Under the pieces are notes generated by a model. The model searched no databases and was not told the DNA's origin. It worked only from the letters and a program-made list of their open reading frames with translations. 64,000 bases of DNA from Accumulibacter appositus (GTDB lineage: Bacteria > Pseudomonadota > Gammaproteobacteria > Burkholderiales > Rhodocyclaceae). The DNA lies in the NCBI RefSeq assembly GCF_035440685.1, contig NZ_DAORMW010000003.1, one strand, 5' to 3'. Positions 26,838 through 35,757 of the stretch are shown here, in pieces. A program made the translations under genes and the position numbers. Every line of letters starts with the position of its first letter. The stretch's first letter is position 1.

Positions 26838-27905
26838 TCAGCACATTGGAAAGCGGTCCACGAGACGGGTGCGGTAGATCAGCTCGGCCGCTTCGAGGCA
26901 GTGCGGGTTACCGGTCGCCAGCAGGTCGGCATAGACCAAGGGCAAGGGGACCGTCGCCACCTCCTCGGCAGCTGTCAACGACGCCCCCCAGAAAGGCTTG
27001 CGCAGCTCGACCAGGCGCTCGTAGGCGGCAGGACCGGCGGCTTCGATTCCCTGTTCGGATAGCAGACGTGCGGGCAGCTTGTCGCCATAGAGCGTCAGCA
27101 CGCTTGGAATCAGCCCATGCGGCGTCAATTCGCGGAGCAGCAGAGTGGCCGCCGCCTCGCCACCCCAACGCGTGTGCGCAGGATTCAGTTGCCACTCGCG
27201 CCAGTCGTCGAAGCGCTGCGCCAGATAGCGCTCGCTGAGCGTCTTGCCGCGCAGGCCGAGCGCATATCCCAGCGCCCATTCGTCGAGCAGGCGCTTGCTG
27301 GCGGCTAGGGAGCGCTGTCTGCCGGTGACCCGCAAGGCGCCGTGTTGCCGCAGGTCGGCGACGACAGCCGGCATGGCGCCGAGAGCGACGTCCGCTGCCG
27401 CCGCGATTTTGCGGTAGGGTGCGTCAGCCAGCCCGGGGTCGCAGATCAAGGCAAACAGCACCTTGAGCCGGGTGCTGGTAAAGCCACCGCTCGCGCGCAA
27501 GGCACGCTGCTTCGGGTGCAGCTTGCGCCCGCTGACGAAAACGAAGAGGCCGCCGCCTTCGAGATAGGCATTGCCTGCCGAATCGGCGAACTGCTGCTCG
27601 CGTTCGCGTAGTTGATCGGCCAGTGGCGGGCTCACGTAATCGGTGAGCAACAGCGTGCCAGGGCCACAGACCTCGACCGGCTGCTGCAACTGTGCCACGA
27701 CAGCACCAAGAGTCGCCGGCGTCAGCCGGCGCTTGAGCTGCGCGGCGTAATCGAGCTTGTTGCCGTCCCTGCTAATGCCGAGCCAGGTACCCGCGCGCCG
27801 ATCCACCAGGATGCCCGGCTCGTCGTGCACGTGGACCGCCAAGCCATGCCCGCGCAGCGCTTCTAGGACCCTCTCGAAAAGGGTGATTTCTTCCAGCTCG
27901 CTCAT
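26838..27905 (-). CDS. AbiEi-like (type IV antitoxin family) protein
   Basis: A protein of about 355 aa. A short N-terminal segment (FERVLEALRGHGLAVHV) precedes a nuclease-like/antitoxin region, then a winged-helix segment (STRLKVLFALICDP, YRKIAAAADVALGAMPAVVADLRQHGAL) and a C-terminal domain with YGDKLPARLL and EAAELIYRTRLVDRF. This layout is that of the AbiEi_2 family described as transcriptional-regulator antitoxins of type IV toxin-antitoxin systems. No AbiEii nucleotidyltransferase toxin gene is adjacent, so here it appears solitary. ATG at 27905 is preferred over an upstream GTG. Family assignment is by pattern memory and moderately certain. Confidence 0.6.
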   Translation of the reverse strand: MSELEEITLFERVLEALRGHGLAVHVHDEPGILVDRRAGTWLGISRDGNKLDYAAQLKRRLTPATLGAVVAQLQQPVEVCGPGTLLLTDYVSPPLADQLREREQQFADSAGNAYLEGGGLFVFVSGRKLHPKQRALRASGGFTSTRLKVLFALICDPGLADAPYRKIAAAADVALGAMPAVVADLRQHGALRVTGRQRSLAASKRLLDEWALGYALGLRGKTLSERYLAQRFDDWREWQLNPAHTRWGGEAAATLLLRELTPHGLIPSVLTLYGDKLPARLLSEQGIEAAGPAAYERLVELRKPFWGASLTAAEEVATVPLPLVYADLLATGNPHCLEAAELIYRTRLVDRFPMC

Positions 27906-28050
27906 TCCAGGCACTCGTCACAAGTCATGAACAAGCACCGATTATGAACGCAGAGCCCGCGACGTTCAATATCTTCCGTTGTTCATTGAGCATTCGACGG
28001 CAGGCTGCGAAGCCCCCCTCACGCTCGCCCGGACAGCCGTCAGCTTTGCG

Positions 28051-28410
28051 CTAGGCGCCGACATGCCTGGAAACCATGGGCAAGCGGAGTGCCGGGTGCT
28101 GCTCGGGCAACGGCAGATCGCGGCGCCCATGCCACAGCTTTTGCAGGGAAGCCAGCACCATCCTGCGCAGCGGGTGCGGCGCTTTCTCGAAGCGGACGCG
28201 CCCGTCACCGATCGCCTCCAACAAGGCGAGACCGCGACCACGCACCAAGTGGCTCTCACCGGCGGCGAGAAGAATGTCGCCGGCTTCGCCTTCGACGGTC
28301 AGCCAGACCCGCCCGGCGGTGCAGACGATGCGCACGCCCCGAGCCGACATCAGTCTGACTGGTGCGTTGTGAGCGAGATACAGCTCGCTGTTGTACAAAT
28401 CGAAGTCCAT
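28051..28410 (-). CDS. DUF2917 domain protein
   Basis: A 119-aa protein. The first 80 residues show the DUF2917 pattern: an LMSARGVRIVCTAGRVWLTVEG core followed by GDILLAAGESHLV, a small beta-barrel (cupin-like) fold. The C-terminal 40 residues are basic. The ATG at 28410 has an AGGAG site seven bases upstream. It is divergent from a MocR-family regulator gene, an arrangement frequent in Betaproteobacteria, so it is probably that regulator's target. Molecular function unknown. Confidence 0.8.
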   Translation of the reverse strand: MDFDLYNSELYLAHNAPVRLMSARGVRIVCTAGRVWLTVEGEAGDILLAAGESHLVRGRGLALLEAIGDGRVRFEKAPHPLRRMVLASLQKLWHGRRDLPLPEQHPALRLPMVSRHVGA

Positions 28411-28562
28411 GGCCAGCTCCTGTGTTGCTGTTCTGATGCCCCCAGTGTAGGCCAGTGGAGGTTGATAAAACAGTGACAACTTGGCAGAATTGTGACCAGC
28501 ACAGTTTTTATAACTCGAAACTGTACCGCTCGATATTTGCAATAACTGTATTGGTGAGGCCC
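28411..28562. promoter_or_regulatory. Divergent promoter region of DUF2917 and MocR genes
   Basis: The 152-bp region holds several related sites: an AACAGTGACAA / TTGTGACCAG pair of opposite halves near 28469-28500, then ACAGTTTTT, AAACTGTACC and AACTGTATT between about 28500 and 28555. Repeated ACAGT/ACTGT cores at this spacing suggest operator sites for the MocR-type protein encoded just downstream. Confidence 0.4.
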
Positions 28563-29981
28563 ATGCAACACGAACTCCTGCGCTACGAACGACTGGCCGA
28601 GGATCTGAGCAGCATCATCGCCGGCGGCACTCTGCGCCCTGGCGAACGCTTGCCGTCGGTGCGGCGTCTGTCGCGCGAGCGGCAACTGTCGGTGTCGACG
28701 GTGCTGCAGGCACTGCACCAACTCGAAGATCGTGGCCTCGTCGAGGCACGTCCGCAATCCGGCTATTTCGTCCGCCATGCGCCGGCGCCGCACGAGCAGC
28801 CGAACGCGCGCTCGACGCCCGACGAAGCCGTACCGGTCGATGTCAGCCAGCGCCTGATACAGGTCCTTCAGACGGGCGGCAAACCGGGCGTCGCGCCGCT
28901 CGGTGCGGCCCTGCCGGCGTCCACCTTGCTGCCGCTGGCAGCGCTGCAGCGGCTCTACGGCGGCGTCGCGCGGCGTCACCCGCGGCTGCTCGAAGGGGCC
29001 AGCCACATCAACATGGACGAAGCGGCGCTGATCCGTCAGCTGGTGCTGCGCTCGGTCGGCTGGGCCGGGCCGCTGGCGGCAAACGAATTCGTCATCACCA
29101 ATTCCTGCACCGAAGCCCTGGGTCTGTGTCTGCGCGCAGTGACCAAGCGCGGCGACACGGTGGTCGTCGAGTCCCCGAGTTATCACCTGATGCTCCAATT
29201 GCTCGAAACGCTGGGGCTGAAAGCGCTGGAAATCCCGACCGACCCGCGCACCGGCCTGTCGATCGAGGCGCTCGATCTGGCCACCCGCGACGGTCAGGTG
29301 AGCGCCTGTCTGCTGGTACCCAACGCCAGCAACCCGCTGGGCAGCATGATGCCCGACGAGCACAAGCGCCGACTGGCAAAGCTGACCGCCGAACGTGGCG
29401 TAGCGGTGATCGAAGACGATATCTACGGCGACCTGTATTTCGGCAGCAAACCGCCGCGACCGATCAAGGCCTTCGACAAGGCCGGCAATGTGCTGCTCTG
29501 TTCGTCCTTTTCCAAGTCGCTGTCGCCCGCCCTGCGCCTCGGCTTCGTCGCCGCCGGCCGCTACCGGCGACAGGTTGCGCTGCACAAGACGGTGAGTAGT
29601 GGCGGCACCAATCCGATTACCCAACTGGTCGTCGCCGAGTACCTCGAATCAGGCTCCTACGATCGTCATCTGCGCAGCCTGCGGCGGATTTACGAGCGCC
29701 AGGTGGACGCCATGCGCGCGGCGGTGGCCAGGCATTTCCCGCCGGCGACGCGCATGACGCAGCCGCTCGGCGGCTTCGTACTGTGGGTCGAACTCCCCGA
29801 CAAGGTGGATACCACCGCCCTCTACGACCGCGCCATCGCTGGCGGCGTTGCCTATGTGCCCGGCGAGCTGTTCTCGGCCAGCGGCATGTACCGCAACTGC
29901 CTGCGGCTCAATTGCGGCAACCCACATACCCCCGCCATCGAGGACGCCGTTCGCCGCCTCGGCCAGCTGCTGGCAAGCTGA
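28563..29981 (+). CDS. MocR/PdxR-type GntR regulator with aminotransferase domain
   Basis: A 472-aa fusion. Residues 1-70 form a GntR winged helix (YERLAEDLSSIIAGGTL, LPSVRRLSRERQLSVSTVLQ, LEDRGLVEARPQSGYFV). The rest is a fold-type-I aminotransferase domain with the PLP lysine in SFSKSLSPALRLGFV and the upstream NASNPLGSMM and EDDIYGDLYF pattern. Proteins of this kind bind PLP or its aldimines as effectors and usually regulate a neighbouring gene; transamination is rarely their role. ATG at 28563 is chosen; the frame is open further upstream but without similarity. The divergent DUF2917 gene is its likely target. Confidence 0.9.
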   Translation: MQHELLRYERLAEDLSSIIAGGTLRPGERLPSVRRLSRERQLSVSTVLQALHQLEDRGLVEARPQSGYFVRHAPAPHEQPNARSTPDEAVPVDVSQRLIQVLQTGGKPGVAPLGAALPASTLLPLAALQRLYGGVARRHPRLLEGASHINMDEAALIRQLVLRSVGWAGPLAANEFVITNSCTEALGLCLRAVTKRGDTVVVESPSYHLMLQLLETLGLKALEIPTDPRTGLSIEALDLATRDGQVSACLLVPNASNPLGSMMPDEHKRRLAKLTAERGVAVIEDDIYGDLYFGSKPPRPIKAFDKAGNVLLCSSFSKSLSPALRLGFVAAGRYRRQVALHKTVSSGGTNPITQLVVAEYLESGSYDRHLRSLRRIYERQVDAMRAAVARHFPPATRMTQPLGGFVLWVELPDKVDTTALYDRAIAGGVAYVPGELFSASGMYRNCLRLNCGNPHTPAIEDAVRRLGQLLAS

Positions 29982-30250
29982 GCACCGAGGCGGTGACGGT
30001 CACGATCACCGTCGCCAGCACGGCTCGCTCCCCGACCGGCACCGCCTTGAATGCTGCACTCGCTTCCAGCCTGGCAGCCAGCGCTTCGAGTGCCGGGAAC
30101 GTGCCGTGCAAGCGCTGCCGCATCTGGGCACGCCGTCGGCTCGTCCGGTCCGGCCGCCGCCGTCGAGCAGTGCCAGAGGCAGCGCTACGACCTTGTTCGC
30201 TACGCGCATCCGATACGCGCATTCTCCATAGGGATAAGCTAGAATCGCGC
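29982..30250. other. 269-bp intergenic region
   Basis: Between the MocR-type gene and the antiporter gene. The antiporter frame is open through much of it but lacks a start with a ribosome-binding site, and the peptide is Arg/Ala-rich and unlike a protein. No promoter, repeat copy or terminator stands out. Confidence 0.35.
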
Positions 30251-31861
30251 ATGCCTCTTATCGAACTCAGCCTGCTCCTTCTCCTGGCCATCGCGGTCGG
30301 CGGCGCACTCGTCCATTGGACGCCGCTGCCCTTGCCGATCCTGCTGGTGGTGCTCGGCGTTGTCGCCTCGTTCCTGCCGGGGCTTGACGGCATCGAAGTC
30401 GATCCGGAGCTGTTCCTGCTGTTGTTCATCCCGCCGATTCTCTTTGCCGATGCCTGGACCTTGCCACGTCGAGATTTCGTGCGCGCACTGAAGCCGGTAC
30501 TGCTGCTGGCGCTCGGCCTGGTCGTGCTGACCGTCCTTGCCGTCGGCTACCTGATGCACTGGCTGATCCCGGCGATGCCGCTGGCCGTCGCTTTCACGCT
30601 CGGCGCCATCGTCTCGCCAACCGACGCCGTGGCCACGGTGGCGACGACGCAATTGCTGCCCTTGCCGGCGCGCATCGTACACATCGTCAACGCCGAAAGC
30701 CTGCTCAATGACGCCTCCGGGCTGGTCGCTTTCAAACTCGCGCTCGCCGCCGCCGCCACCGGGCTGTTCTCGTCGACAACGGTCGCCGGGGACTTTGTGC
30801 ACCTGGCCGGCGGCGGCATCCTCGTCGGCGTCAGCGTCGAATGGTTCGGGCGCGAGCTGCGGCAACGGCTGATTCGTCTGCACGCCGGCGATCCCGTGCT
30901 GCAGACCCTGCTCACGGTCCTCATCCCCTATGGCGCCTACCTTGCCGCCGAGGCGCTGCAGGTTTCCGGAATACTGGCCGTCGTTGCGGCCGGCCTGTGG
31001 GCCAGTGGCCAGGAGGCGAAGGGCTTGAGTGCCGACGCGCGCCAGCATGCACGCGAGGTCTGGCGAATGTTGTCCTACGTTCTGAACGGCGTCGTCTTTG
31101 TCTTGCTCGGTCTGCAGTTGCGCCGCATGCTGACCGGCGTCGACCATTTCGCACCGCTCGACCTGGCCCTCTACGCGCTTGCCCTGTGGCTGTTGCTGAT
31201 GGTCTTGCGTATCGCCTGGGTGTGGACCTCGGCGCATCTGCGCTTCCGCCTGCACTGGGGCTGGGGCGGCGACGCCTCGGGACCGGACCCGAGGCGCCTG
31301 CTGCTGGTCAGCTGGGCGGCGGTGCGCGGCTCGATCACCCTGGCCACCGCGCTATCGATCCCGACCGTGATCGCCTCTGGCACCCCCTTTCCCGAGCGCG
31401 ATTTGGTGGTCTTTCTGGCCGCGGCGACGATCATCCTGACGCTTGCCCTGAATGGCCTGCCGCTCCCTTGGCTGATCCGCAAGCTGGCGCTCAACAGCGA
31501 TGACCAGCCCGCTCACGAGGAGCACGCGGCACGTGCCGCGATCGCTCGCGCAGCGCTGGCGAAGGTAGCCGTCGCGTCCAGGGAACTGGACGACCCCGAG
31601 GATCGCGCTTTCGCCGAGCAGCTGCTCGCGCGCTACCAGGGCAAGCTGGAACTGCTCGAAGGCGACCCCGGACATGCCCAACTGCGAGCGACGCATATCG
31701 CCCTGCGCCGCCAACTGCGCCTGGCGGCGATCGGCGCCGAACGCCAGCGCCTGCACGAGTTGCACGCTGCCGACGCGATCAACGACGAAACCCTGCGCAT
31801 CATTGAAGAGGAACTCGACGAGCGCGAACTGGTATCCATGATCAGCGTCGACCGTGGCTAG
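30251..31861 (+). CDS. Na+/H+ antiporter, CPA1 family
   Basis: A 536-aa inner-membrane antiporter. About twelve hydrophobic segments in residues 1-420, then a ~115-residue hydrophilic, helical, charged tail. Family motifs are clear: FIPPILFADAW, GAIVSPTDAVAT with the ion-binding Asp, AESLLNDASGLVAFK with the ND pair, and SWAAVRGSITLATAL near the last segments. This matches NhaP/YjcE-type CPA1 exchangers that expel Na+ in exchange for H+. The ATG follows a weak ribosome-binding site. Ion selectivity (Na+, K+ or Li+) cannot be told from sequence. Confidence 0.93.
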   Translation: MPLIELSLLLLLAIAVGGALVHWTPLPLPILLVVLGVVASFLPGLDGIEVDPELFLLLFIPPILFADAWTLPRRDFVRALKPVLLLALGLVVLTVLAVGYLMHWLIPAMPLAVAFTLGAIVSPTDAVATVATTQLLPLPARIVHIVNAESLLNDASGLVAFKLALAAAATGLFSSTTVAGDFVHLAGGGILVGVSVEWFGRELRQRLIRLHAGDPVLQTLLTVLIPYGAYLAAEALQVSGILAVVAAGLWASGQEAKGLSADARQHAREVWRMLSYVLNGVVFVLLGLQLRRMLTGVDHFAPLDLALYALALWLLLMVLRIAWVWTSAHLRFRLHWGWGGDASGPDPRRLLLVSWAAVRGSITLATALSIPTVIASGTPFPERDLVVFLAAATIILTLALNGLPLPWLIRKLALNSDDQPAHEEHAARAAIARAALAKVAVASRELDDPEDRAFAEQLLARYQGKLELLEGDPGHAQLRATHIALRRQLRLAAIGAERQRLHELHAADAINDETLRIIEEELDERELVSMISVDRG

Positions 31862-31885
31862 CCTGGCAGAGCCCGGGAACCCCGT

Positions 31886-33685
31886 TCAGACCGCGAACTG
31901 CAGCGCCGCCAAACGCGCGTAGAGACCGCCGCGCTCGACCAGTTCGAGATGCGTGCCGGCGTCGATCAGCTGCCCGTGATCGAGGACAATGATCCGGTCG
32001 GCGCGCTGCACGGTCGCCAGGCGATGGGCGATGACGACCGTCGTGCGACCGCTCATCGCCGTTTCGAGCGCCGCCTGCACGACGCGCTCGCTTTCGGCGT
32101 CAAGGCTGCTGGTCGCTTCGTCGAGCAGCAGCAGCGGCGCGTTCTTGAGGATCGCGCGGGCGATGGCAATCCTTTGCCGCTGGCCGCCCGACAGGCGGAC
32201 GCCACGCTCACCGACGAAGGTCGCGTAGCCGTCGGGCAGTCGCTGCACGAATTCGTCGACGAAAGCGGCGGCCCCGGCAGCCCGCGTTTCCTCGTCGCTG
32301 GCCTCGGGCCGGCCGTAGCGAATGTTGTCGGCGACGCTACCCGAAAAGATCACCGCTTCCTGCGGCACCACGGCAATACGCCGGCGCAGCTCAGCCAGAC
32401 GCGAGCAACGCAGGTCGATGCCATCAATTCGGATGGCCCCCTCGCTGACATCGTAGAAGCGCTGCAGCAACTGGAAAACCGTCGTCTTGCCGGCGCCGGA
32501 GGGACCAACCAGAGCCACCGTCTGGCCGGCTGCGATGCTCAGATCGAGGCCCTGCAACACGAGCTGCGCCGGTCGCGAGGGATAGGCGAAGCGCAGCTGC
32601 TCGAAAGTGACGCGCAGGCCGCCGGCAGGCGCCGGCAGAGAAATTGGCGCCGCCGGCTCGGCAATCGGCGAGCGCAGGCTGAGCAACTCCATCAGCCGCT
32701 CGGTTGCCCCCGAAGCGCGCAACAACTCGCCCCAGACCTCGGCAAGAACGGCCACGCTGCCGGCGACGAGCATCACATAGAGCGCCGTCTGGCTCAACTG
32801 ACCGGCGCTCATCTCGCCAGCGAGTACCGCCTGCACACCACCGTACAAACCATAGAGCAGCGAACCGAAGACGCCGATGATGACAAAGGCGGTGAATGCC
32901 GAGCGCGTACCGGTGCGCCGGATCGAGGTCGCGAAAGCCTTCTCGTTGGCGGCCGAGAAGCGCGCCGCTTCCGCATCCTCCTGGGTATAGCTCTGCACGA
33001 TCGAAATGGCATTTAGAATCTCGCCGGCAATGCCACTGGTATCGGCGATGCGGTCCTGGCTGGCGCGCGACAGCTTGCGTACGCGCCGACCGATGAGCAC
33101 CGCCGGCAACACGAACAGCACGATAATTCCGGCGACGGTGAGCATCAGCCGTGGCGTCGTGCTGACCAGCATCGTCAGACCGCCAACGAAGAGCACCATA
33201 TTGCGCAGCCCCATGCTGATACTCGAACCGACCGCACTGTGGATCACCGTGGTGTCGGTGGTCAGGCGTGACAACACTTCGCCCGACTTCAGCGTTTCGA
33301 AGAATTGCGGACTCTGTCGCAGCACATGCGCATAGACCGCCTGGCGCAGGTCGGTGGTTACCCGCTCGCCGATCCAGCTGACCATGTAGTAGCGTCCGGC
33401 GGTGGCGACGCCAAGCCCCACCGCCACCGCAAACAGCCACAGGAAGTGCTCGCGAATGGCCAGCATGCGTTCGCCAAGCTCACTGCCGGGCGGCAGTGCC
33501 AGGCCGCCGTCGACCAGCAATTTCACGGCAAATGGCAGGCTCAAGGTCGCCGCGGCAGCGAGCAGCAAGAGCAGCAAGGCGACAGCGACCTGCTTGCCGT
33601 AGGGCGCCACATAGGGCAGCAGAGCGCGCAGCGGCCGCAGCCTGGGCGCCGTCGCGCGCGGCTCGGGGGAGGCGTCCGGCTTCAG
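31886..33685 (-). CDS. ABC exporter, fused transmembrane and ATPase domains
   Basis: An MsbA/LmrA-type half-transporter of about 599 aa. Six hydrophobic segments lie in residues 20-310, and the C-terminal ATPase has Walker A (VGPSGAGKTTVF), Q-loop (VVPQEAVIFSG), signature (LSGGQRQRIAIARAI), Walker B (LLLLDEATSSLD) and switch His (VIAHRLATV). It would act as a homodimer exporting lipid or hydrophobic substrates. Start problem: the conserved N-terminus (LRPLRALLPYVAPYG) has no ATG, GTG or TTG in a sensible place. A CTG at 33685 overlapping the TGA of the MAPEG gene (CTGA) is the best candidate; a GTG at 33610 would remove the conserved start. Confidence 0.9.
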   Translation of the reverse strand: MKPDASPEPRATAPRLRPLRALLPYVAPYGKQVAVALLLLLLAAAATLSLPFAVKLLVDGGLALPPGSELGERMLAIREHFLWLFAVAVGLGVATAGRYYMVSWIGERVTTDLRQAVYAHVLRQSPQFFETLKSGEVLSRLTTDTTVIHSAVGSSISMGLRNMVLFVGGLTMLVSTTPRLMLTVAGIIVLFVLPAVLIGRRVRKLSRASQDRIADTSGIAGEILNAISIVQSYTQEDAEAARFSAANEKAFATSIRRTGTRSAFTAFVIIGVFGSLLYGLYGGVQAVLAGEMSAGQLSQTALYVMLVAGSVAVLAEVWGELLRASGATERLMELLSLRSPIAEPAAPISLPAPAGGLRVTFEQLRFAYPSRPAQLVLQGLDLSIAAGQTVALVGPSGAGKTTVFQLLQRFYDVSEGAIRIDGIDLRCSRLAELRRRIAVVPQEAVIFSGSVADNIRYGRPEASDEETRAAGAAAFVDEFVQRLPDGYATFVGERGVRLSGGQRQRIAIARAILKNAPLLLLDEATSSLDAESERVVQAALETAMSGRTTVVIAHRLATVQRADRIIVLDHGQLIDAGTHLELVERGGLYARLAALQFAV

Positions 33686-34077
33686 CCGACCAACCCGCTC
33701 AGAACGCCCCAGGCGCCACCCAGCCCGAGCCCCGCAAAGCAGAGCATCGACAGCGCGAAGGCAGGGCCGCGCGTCTTCGGGTCGCGGGCATAGGCCAGCG
33801 CATACCACACCCGGGCCAGCAACCAGCCGCCGCCGAGCAAAGTTGCCCAGAATGACGACAGGTTGAGGGCGCAGACCCACAACACGGGCAGGAAGGCGAC
33901 GGTATTTTCCAGGGTATTCATCTGAATGCGATAGGCAATCTCGAACTGCGGGTGGCCACTGATCGCTGGCGCGCGGATAGCAAACTTCATCCGGCAGCGA
34001 CCAACGTAGGCAGTGCACGCGAATAGCAGTAGGACGCTGGCCAGTGTAAGGAGGGTGGGTCCGGGGTAGGCAGGCAT
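33682..34077 (-). CDS. MAPEG family membrane protein
   Basis: A 131-aa protein with four hydrophobic segments (about 5-25, 50-72, 75-92 and 105-128). The MAPEG pattern is visible: residues RMKFAIRAPAISGHPQFE followed by IAYRIQMNTLENTVAFLP, where the R-x-x-x-N-x-x-E-N-x-x-x-F core is the family hallmark. MAPEG proteins in eukaryotes handle glutathione and eicosanoids; bacterial members are mostly uncharacterised. Its stop overlaps the probable CTG start of the downstream ABC exporter, so the two are translationally linked. ATG at 34077 is chosen because the longer frame to 34275 is not protein-like. Confidence 0.88.
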   Translation of the reverse strand: MPAYPGPTLLTLASVLLLFACTAYVGRCRMKFAIRAPAISGHPQFEIAYRIQMNTLENTVAFLPVLWVCALNLSSFWATLLGGGWLLARVWYALAYARDPKTRGPAFALSMLCFAGLGLGGAWGVLSGLVG

Positions 34078-34145
34078 GATGATGATTTCGATCCGTCGGC
34101 AAGCAACGCACACTATAAACCGTGAGCATCGCTTTCGCGCCACTC

Positions 34146-34190
34146 GCGCAGAATCAGGCCGCTGCGCTGATCGGCGGCCTGATTCTGCGC
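34146..34190. repeat. Perfect 17-bp inverted repeat in a divergent promoter region
   Basis: GCGCAGAATCAGGCCGC (34146-34162) is matched exactly by its reverse complement at 34174-34190 with an 11-nt spacer. It lies in the 305-bp gap between the divergent MAPEG gene and the TPR-protein gene. It could be an operator, or a hairpin; no T tract follows on either strand, so a terminator is less likely. Nothing else in the gap is recognisable. Confidence 0.7.
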
Positions 34191-34382
34191 CAGCGGCCGC
34201 CGCTTTCGCGTAAACTGCGACAGGAGCGCAAGCCTTAAAATTCCGGCTTGCCACCTTGCCCGACCAGAACAGCACTGGATGGTGGCTTGTCTGGCCGAGC
34301 TGACGAGCGAAAACGGGATACTCCCGGCTGTGTCTACCACCGACCGCTCATTCATTCCGACGATCGCATTCCCAGTGCCCCA

Positions 34383-35690
34383 ATGCTAATGAACAGCAAG
34401 CATCTCCTGCGCCATGCCCTGACAACGCTGCTTCTCGTACTGTGCTTTGCCGAACGGCCGGTGGCACAGGAGACGGCCGAGCAAGATTGGCAGATCGAAA
34501 ATGCGACGCTAAGCGTCGTTTCTTCTTTCCAACAACTGGTCGACGGAGGCTGGCTTGAGCGAACGCCGCGCAAGGGCAACGCGCTACTTGAAGTGCGTGG
34601 CACCGTCAAGGTCGCCGGTGACGGCTCGTTCGGGCCACACCCCCTGGCGACGGCAGGGCTGCTGGCCGGCACGGGCGACGTTCCAATCGCCGCCGAGCTG
34701 CTTGCCGTCGGCGCGCACATCGGAACTTGCCGCTACCTGCGAGCGCCGATCGGGGCGGGCAACGAAACCAAGGCCAAGCTTGACGATGAAAGGGAAATAG
34801 CCATACTGCGCACGGACAGCTACAGTGGCCCCCTGTCTCTCAGAATGCAGGGGCGCAGTGTCGAGCTGTGCATGGTGTTCGAAGTGCCCGAGCCGCCGCC
34901 ACAATCCTTGCGCTGGAGCTTCGCGGAGCGAACGGTAGCGCTCGCAGTCACTGCCGCGGCGACGCCGGCGGCGGCGGACAACAGCGGCGCGCCAGCTTCC
35001 GCGGCAACGGCTGCGCCTTCCTTTTTCGTGCCGCCGGCATGGCGGCGGGCGATTTCCTCGCCAGTGCTGTGGGCCGCGCTGCCTCTGGCCGCGCTGGCTC
35101 TGCTTGGCGGCGTCGTCCTGCAACGACGGTGGCACCGCCAGCGCCAGAAAAAGGGTGCCCGCAGCAACGGCCACCCGGATACATCGTCAGCGCTGGACAT
35201 CCCGCGCGTAAGCGCCGCGCACCAGCCAAGAAACTTCGCCAGCGTGGAGCCTGAAGCCGGCGCTGGCCAGCAGCAGTTCCATAGCGCCCTGGCCGCGCTC
35301 AAGCTGGGAGACTGGGGGCGGGCACACGCACTTTTCGGCGAGGCCATCGCCCTGGGCCTGACTCCCACCTTCGAAGCCGGCGCGTGGAGTCTGCGCGGCG
35401 AGGCGATGCTCAATGACCAAGACCTTGTCGGAGCAACGAATTGCTATCTGCGGGCACTGAGTTGCCCAGGCGTGACCGCCGAAGCAGCCCTGCCGGCGGC
35501 CAGCCAGCTGGCCGCGATCTACCGCCAGCTCCGCCTGCGGCGGGACGCGCAGAAGATGGAGGCGCTGCGTGCCTTGATCAATCCCTTCGCCGACGACGTC
35601 GGTCCGCAACAACTGGCGTTGATCGCCGACCTGGTCAGGGAACTCAAACACAAGCGGCGCACCCGTATCCTCGCTCGCCTGATTCCCTGA
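34383..35690 (+). CDS. Exported membrane protein with TPR-like C-terminus, unknown
   Basis: A 435-aa protein I do not recognise. A signal peptide or anchor is at about residues 5-27 (LLRHALTTLLLVLCFAERPVA). Residues 30-190 form a soluble beta-rich extracytoplasmic domain with two cysteines (GTCRYLR and VELCMVFEV). A second hydrophobic segment (SPVLWAALPLAALALLGGVV) is near residues 222-242. The remainder is cytoplasmic and TPR-like: LAALKLGDWGRAHALFGEAI, EAGAWSLRGEAMLNDQD and LAAIYRQLRLRRDAQK. It ends in a basic tail. A small lipoprotein gene follows 67 bp downstream and may be a partner. The start could also be the ATG at 34389. Confidence 0.7.
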   Translation: MLMNSKHLLRHALTTLLLVLCFAERPVAQETAEQDWQIENATLSVVSSFQQLVDGGWLERTPRKGNALLEVRGTVKVAGDGSFGPHPLATAGLLAGTGDVPIAAELLAVGAHIGTCRYLRAPIGAGNETKAKLDDEREIAILRTDSYSGPLSLRMQGRSVELCMVFEVPEPPPQSLRWSFAERTVALAVTAAATPAAADNSGAPASAATAAPSFFVPPAWRRAISSPVLWAALPLAALALLGGVVLQRRWHRQRQKKGARSNGHPDTSSALDIPRVSAAHQPRNFASVEPEAGAGQQQFHSALAALKLGDWGRAHALFGEAIALGLTPTFEAGAWSLRGEAMLNDQDLVGATNCYLRALSCPGVTAEAALPAASQLAAIYRQLRLRRDAQKMEALRALINPFADDVGPQQLALIADLVRELKHKRRTRILARLIP

Positions 35691-35757
35691 GCGCAGCGCG
35701 GCGCCCGCGTTTATGAGTAGAATGTGCCATTGCCAAGCCATCACTCAGGGGGTTTCG

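Noticed and set aside
28350..29624. 424-aa minus-strand open frame
   Set aside because: Antisense to the MocR-type gene, Gln/Arg-rich and continuing out of frame into the DUF2917 gene; no family resemblance.
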